Below are positions 21,074-23,885 of a stretch of DNA of 23,885 nucleotides, piece after piece. The first letter of the stretch is position 1. The number at the start of each line of letters is the position of its first letter. Source of the stretch: Litorivicinus sp965656605 (GTDB taxonomy: Bacteria; Pseudomonadota; Gammaproteobacteria; Pseudomonadales; Litorivicinaceae). The stretch lies in the NCBI GenBank assembly GCA_965656605.1, contig CBFHLC010000034.1, positions 1-23,885 of the forward strand, given 5' to 3'. Made by a program: the position numbers and the translations under genes. Under the pieces are notes generated by a model. The model was not told where the DNA came from and searched no databases. It was given only the letters and a program-made list of their open reading frames with translations.

Positions 21074-22542
21074 GTGCGCGACTAGGGCTTATGTTGGCGG
21101 CAACCGCAGCCATAGCCGGTGCTGTGCTGATTTGGCTCAGCGGTGGTTTCATCATGGCATCTGGGCTGGCGGGTATTGCGGCCGGTGGAGCAGGTGCCAT
21201 TGCATTTAACCTGATGATTCCCTCGGCATTGGTTCGTTTATCGGCATTGAGCCGCGTTGCAGCGACCTACGCCTCTAGGCTCGTGTTGCACGACGTCATG
21301 CTGGAACGAATTCATCAATCCAGAGTAGCGTTGCTGTCGAGCTGGATAAGCCAGCCCTGGAAATCCCTGACACAACAGGGCTGGCAGCTAGACCGCTTGC
21401 TTAACACGCTGGATCAAAGCGGTTTGCGTCTGATGAGTGTAGATGCGGCGAACTGGGCCGGTTTGGCCCTGTTGGGTACCGCCCTGTTGGCCAGCATCGT
21501 GCAACCTTTATTGCTGATCAGTTTCGGCTGGGTCGCGCTGATGCTGGTGCCGATTAGATTTATCGCGATCGGCATTCGAGACATCCAGGGAAAGTTATTA
21601 GCGGCGCAAGAACGGGTCACTCAACAACAAGTCAATTTATTGGCCGGCAGCCGAGAAATTTTGGCTTATCAAACCATCGATCCCGCCTTGGCTCAGATAG
21701 ACGATACCGAGCTGACGACGCTACAAGCCCTGCTCACCCGGCGGCTATTGGGCTTGGGCGTCTTGGTGGATATCGTGATTGCAGTGGCTATTATGATTGG
21801 GTTGCTGTCGTTGGATGACTGGGTTTGGAGGTCCGCCTGCGCGCTAGGGCTATTTGCCCTACATGAGCCGCTAGAAAAATGGGCACAGGGCTTAACTCAA
21901 GCCCCAGCAGTGACGATCGAGCCCGCGGCGCCGGCGACTGATCAGTTATCGACGACTGTAAAGGCCCATAACGTTTGGGTCGGAGTCGACGTCGCATTAA
22001 ACTCACGCGCGATAGACTTGGATTTAAGCCAGACCCCACGGGTCTGGCTGACTGGACCCTCTGGGGTCGGCAAGTCCTTGTTTTTGAATGCCTTGGTTGG
22101 CTTACGCCCCGCCCTTTCTGGCCACATCGAGCGGCCACAAAAACTGGGATATCTTCCCCAGACTCCCCACATCTTCACCCAAACGGTGCGCGAAAACTTA
22201 AGCCTATACAACACCGCTGCAACGGATGCCGAGCTGCACGCTGCGATCGCCGCCATGGGTCTGCAGAACCGTTTGCAACAGCTGGATCAAGAACTGAATC
22301 CAGATCAGCTAAGCGGAGGAGAAATTCGACGGATTGGGATAATCAGACTGATGCTCTCGCAGATCGATACCTGGATTCTGGATGAGCCGTTGGCTGGGCT
22401 AGATGACGTTTCAAAACAATGCGTTTTGAAACAAATCAGCGCCGCTCGATCATGGGTCATCGTCAGTCACGATGACACCGTTCGACATCTAGAGGGTTTG
22501 GTTGAGGTGGAATTTCCCTTCCAGGCTAACCAGCCACTCTGA
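21070..22542 (+). CDS. cydC: CydC, partner ABC exporter subunit for cytochrome bd assembly
   Basis: 490 residues from the ATG at 21070, which shares ATGA with the cydD stop; a longer open frame upstream lies within cydD. It forms the transporter heterodimer with CydD. An N-terminal membrane domain with about six hydrophobic segments runs to about residue 265. The nucleotide domain carries Walker A GPSGVGKS (329–336), Q-loop YLPQ (364), signature LSGGEIRR (414–421), Walker B WILDEP with D-loop AGLD, and His467 (VSHDD). It is shorter than E. coli CydC (573). The signature lacks the usual second Q (EIRR instead of EQQR/EKQR), an asymmetry that may matter for ATPase function. A perfect 10-base inverted repeat lies inside the coding sequence at 22408–22432. 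Confidence 0.9.
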   Translation: MSARLGLMLAATAAIAGAVLIWLSGGFIMASGLAGIAAGGAGAIAFNLMIPSALVRLSALSRVAATYASRLVLHDVMLERIHQSRVALLSSWISQPWKSLTQQGWQLDRLLNTLDQSGLRLMSVDAANWAGLALLGTALLASIVQPLLLISFGWVALMLVPIRFIAIGIRDIQGKLLAAQERVTQQQVNLLAGSREILAYQTIDPALAQIDDTELTTLQALLTRRLLGLGVLVDIVIAVAIMIGLLSLDDWVWRSACALGLFALHEPLEKWAQGLTQAPAVTIEPAAPATDQLSTTVKAHNVWVGVDVALNSRAIDLDLSQTPRVWLTGPSGVGKSLFLNALVGLRPALSGHIERPQKLGYLPQTPHIFTQTVRENLSLYNTAATDAELHAAIAAMGLQNRLQQLDQELNPDQLSGGEIRRIGIIRLMLSQIDTWILDEPLAGLDDVSKQCVLKQISAARSWVIVSHDDTVRHLEGLVEVEFPFQANQPL

Positions 22543-22706
22543 GCGAATCCGCAAACCTCGGACACAAACACAACAGGCATGCCAGCCCTTGATTTAACCC
22601 CGTTGTGGTACCATCACACCCCCTGAACACATGATGCCCAACGACGACTCAAACGCTGGCGGTCGGTGTCATCCAATCAGACGTGTTTGCGTAGGATGCA
22701 ATTACT
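22543..22706. other. Intergenic region between cydC and rsxA
   Basis: 164 bases without a supported gene, the second-longest non-coding stretch after the riboswitch leader. I see no strong terminator hairpin with a T-run after cydC and no well-spaced -35/-10 pair. A promoter for the rsx operon probably lies here but cannot be located by eye. AGGAT at 22693–22697 is the only ribosome-site candidate for rsxA. Confidence 0.5.
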
Positions 22707-23288
22707 TTGACAGAGTGGATCTGGATCTTAGTCGGGACCGTATTGGTCAACAATTTCGTGCTGGTCCAATTCTTGGGCCTGTGCCCCTTTATGGGTGTCT
22801 CGACCAAAATTGACTCGGCCATCGGCATGAGCTTGGCCACCACCTTTGTGCTGACACTCTCCAGTGCGGTGGCTTATCTGATCTACACGTTTTTACTCGT
22901 ACCACTCGAGGTCGAATTCCTGCGCACCATCGCCTTCATTTTAGGTATCGCGGTGGCCGTGCAGTTCACCGAAATGCTGGTGCGAAAAACCAGCCCACTG
23001 CTGTACAAGGTACTCGGTATTTTCCTACCGCTGATCACCACCAACTGTGCGGTCTTGGGTGTAGCCCTGCTGAATTTAGGCAAAGCCCACAACTTCTTTG
23101 AGTCACTGTTATATGGCTTTGCAGCCGCCCTAGGATTCAGTCTGGTACTCATTCTGTTCGCCGCCCTGCGCGAGCGACTGGCTCGAGCCGACGTTCCCGA
23201 ACCCTTCCAGGGACCGGCCATCGGCATGATTAGCGCAGGCATCATGGCACTGGCCTTTATGGGCTTTGGCGGTATCGGCGCCCCATGA
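22707..23288 (+). CDS. rsxA: RsxA/RnfA, electron transport complex membrane subunit
   Basis: 193 residues, identical in length to E. coli RsxA, from a TTG at 22707; the alignment with M-T at positions 1–2 fixes this start. It is a six-helix membrane subunit of the Rnf/Rsx ion-coupled ferredoxin:NAD oxidoreductase, which in E. coli keeps SoxR reduced. Conserved blocks are VGTVLVNNFVLVQFLGLCPFMGVS (with a membrane-centre Cys), QFTEMLVRKTSPLLY, IFLPLITTNCAVLGVALLN (the second conserved Cys) and FAALRERLARADVP. The two cysteines are those proposed to hold an iron–sulfur site with RnfE. A four-codon minicistron may end over its start (see findings). It is the first gene of the rsx/rnf operon, after a 164-base gap from cydC. 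Confidence 0.97.
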   Translation: MTEWIWILVGTVLVNNFVLVQFLGLCPFMGVSTKIDSAIGMSLATTFVLTLSSAVAYLIYTFLLVPLEVEFLRTIAFILGIAVAVQFTEMLVRKTSPLLYKVLGIFLPLITTNCAVLGVALLNLGKAHNFFESLLYGFAAALGFSLVLILFAALRERLARADVPEPFQGPAIGMISAGIMALAFMGFGGIGAP

Positions 23289-23848
23289 TTCTGCTGTATT
23301 CCATTCTTGCGGGGGTTTTACTCACCGCACTGGGCGGCGCGTTGTTAGCCTGGGCCGTTGAACGATTTCGCGTTGAAGGCAATCCCTTAGTCGACACCAT
23401 CGACGAGGTCTTGCCACAAACCCAGTGCGGCCAATGTGGTTACCCTGGATGCCGACCCTACGCCGAGGCCATCGCGGCAGGCGACGAAATCAATAAATGT
23501 CCGCCGGGGGGGCAGGATACGATCAACACCCTAGCTGAGCTACTCGATGTCGAGGCACCCAGTTTGGATGCTGAACATGGCGAGGAAAAACCTCCTATGG
23601 TCGCGGTAATTCGCGAAGACGAGTGCATCGGTTGTACCAAGTGCATTCAAGCCTGCCCGGTTGATGCGATCTTGGGCGCGGCTAAACAAATGCATACCGT
23701 GATCGAGAGCGAGTGCACTGGGTGCGACCTGTGTCTGGAACCCTGCCCGGTGGATTGTATCGACATGGTCGAGCTGGCCCGCCCGAGCGTCTGGCCGAAA
23801 CCGGATTTGATTGTGACCGACCTGCGTGGTCAGCTGGAGCGAGTATGA
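23285..23848 (+). CDS. rsxB: RsxB/RnfB, multi-cluster iron–sulfur subunit
   Basis: 187 residues, start overlapping the rsxA stop as ATGA. An N-terminal membrane anchor (1–25) is followed by a 4Fe-4S domain with C48, C51, C56 and C72 (CGQCGYPGC…CPPGG). Two ferredoxin-type clusters follow: C114, C117, C120, C124 and C144, C147, C150, C154, with CxxCxxCxxxCP spacing. RnfB passes electrons from ferredoxin into the complex. Length matches gammaproteobacterial RsxB (about 190). All cluster ligands are intact. The stop overlaps rsxC by ATGA. Confidence 0.97.
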   Translation: MILLYSILAGVLLTALGGALLAWAVERFRVEGNPLVDTIDEVLPQTQCGQCGYPGCRPYAEAIAAGDEINKCPPGGQDTINTLAELLDVEAPSLDAEHGEEKPPMVAVIREDECIGCTKCIQACPVDAILGAAKQMHTVIESECTGCDLCLEPCPVDCIDMVELARPSVWPKPDLIVTDLRGQLERV

Positions 23849-23885
23849 TTCAACCAACGCCCTACGCCTTGGTCGGTGGCATCCA
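23845..23885 (+). CDS. rsxC: RsxC/RnfC start (partial, runs off the right edge)
   Basis: Only the first 13 codons are present (MIQPTPYALVGGI). The frame begins at an ATG sharing ATGA with the rsxB stop, and GGI is the beginning of the GGIHPP motif expected near the RsxC N-terminus; the next base pair fits His. The call rests mostly on operon order (rsxA, rsxB, then rsxC), with weak sequence support. Confidence 0.75.
   Translation, partial: MIQPTPYALVGGI

Overview
The window looks like a compact gammaproteobacterial chromosome segment. Base composition is mostly in the high-50s % GC, with one AT-richer gene (btuB). Gene content and several sequences resemble Pseudomonas and relatives: comEC–DUF2062–lolD–lolC–PilZ, and apbC–dcd next to metG. 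I cannot name the genus. There are no IS elements, CRISPR arrays, tRNAs or rRNAs. Coding density is extreme: same-strand genes overlap by ATGA-type junctions, all three convergent gene pairs overlap at their stops, and several starts are TTG or GTG.

Layout. (1) 1–1810 (-) is the N-terminal 603 codons of comEC, running off the left edge. (2) 1890–4288: a DUF2062 membrane protein (+), then a lipoprotein-release pair, lolD and one lolC/E-type permease (-). (3) 4365–5951 (+): a PilZ c-di-GMP-binding protein, a small exported protein and the periplasmic B12-binding protein BtuF, all overlapping. (4) 5985–8055 (+): a cobalamin riboswitch with a possible hairpin-switching expression platform, then btuB. 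(5) 12641 down to 8052 (-): an apparent operon apbC, dcd, a CoA-binding protein, folD, btuC, btuD. (6) 12735–16000 (+): metG and an alpha/beta-hydrolase–OsmC fusion. (7) 19518 down to 15997 (-): cydA, cydB, cydX, an NsrR-type Rrf2 regulator and a DUF2892 membrane protein. (8) 19613–22542 (+): cydD and cydC, divergent from cydA. (9) 22707–end (+): rsxA/rnfA, rsxB/rnfB and the first codons of rsxC/rnfC.

How the genes fit together. The B12 import parts (BtuB outer membrane, BtuF periplasm, BtuCD inner membrane) are all present but split over three transcription units, and only btuB sits behind the riboswitch. The cyd block is a self-contained cytochrome bd unit: oxidase subunits, the CydX small subunit, the CydDC maturation transporter and a probable nitric-oxide sensor. 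A near-perfect NsrR-like palindrome lies exactly over the -10 of a good cydA promoter in the cydA/cydD divergent region. This suggests a locally wired NO-induced, self-limiting oxidase operon, and it is the most interesting regulatory feature of the window. No gene family here is clearly new to science. The best leads are regulatory or architectural: the NsrR circuit, the btuB expression platform, hairpins at convergent overlaps, and a single-permease Lol pair.
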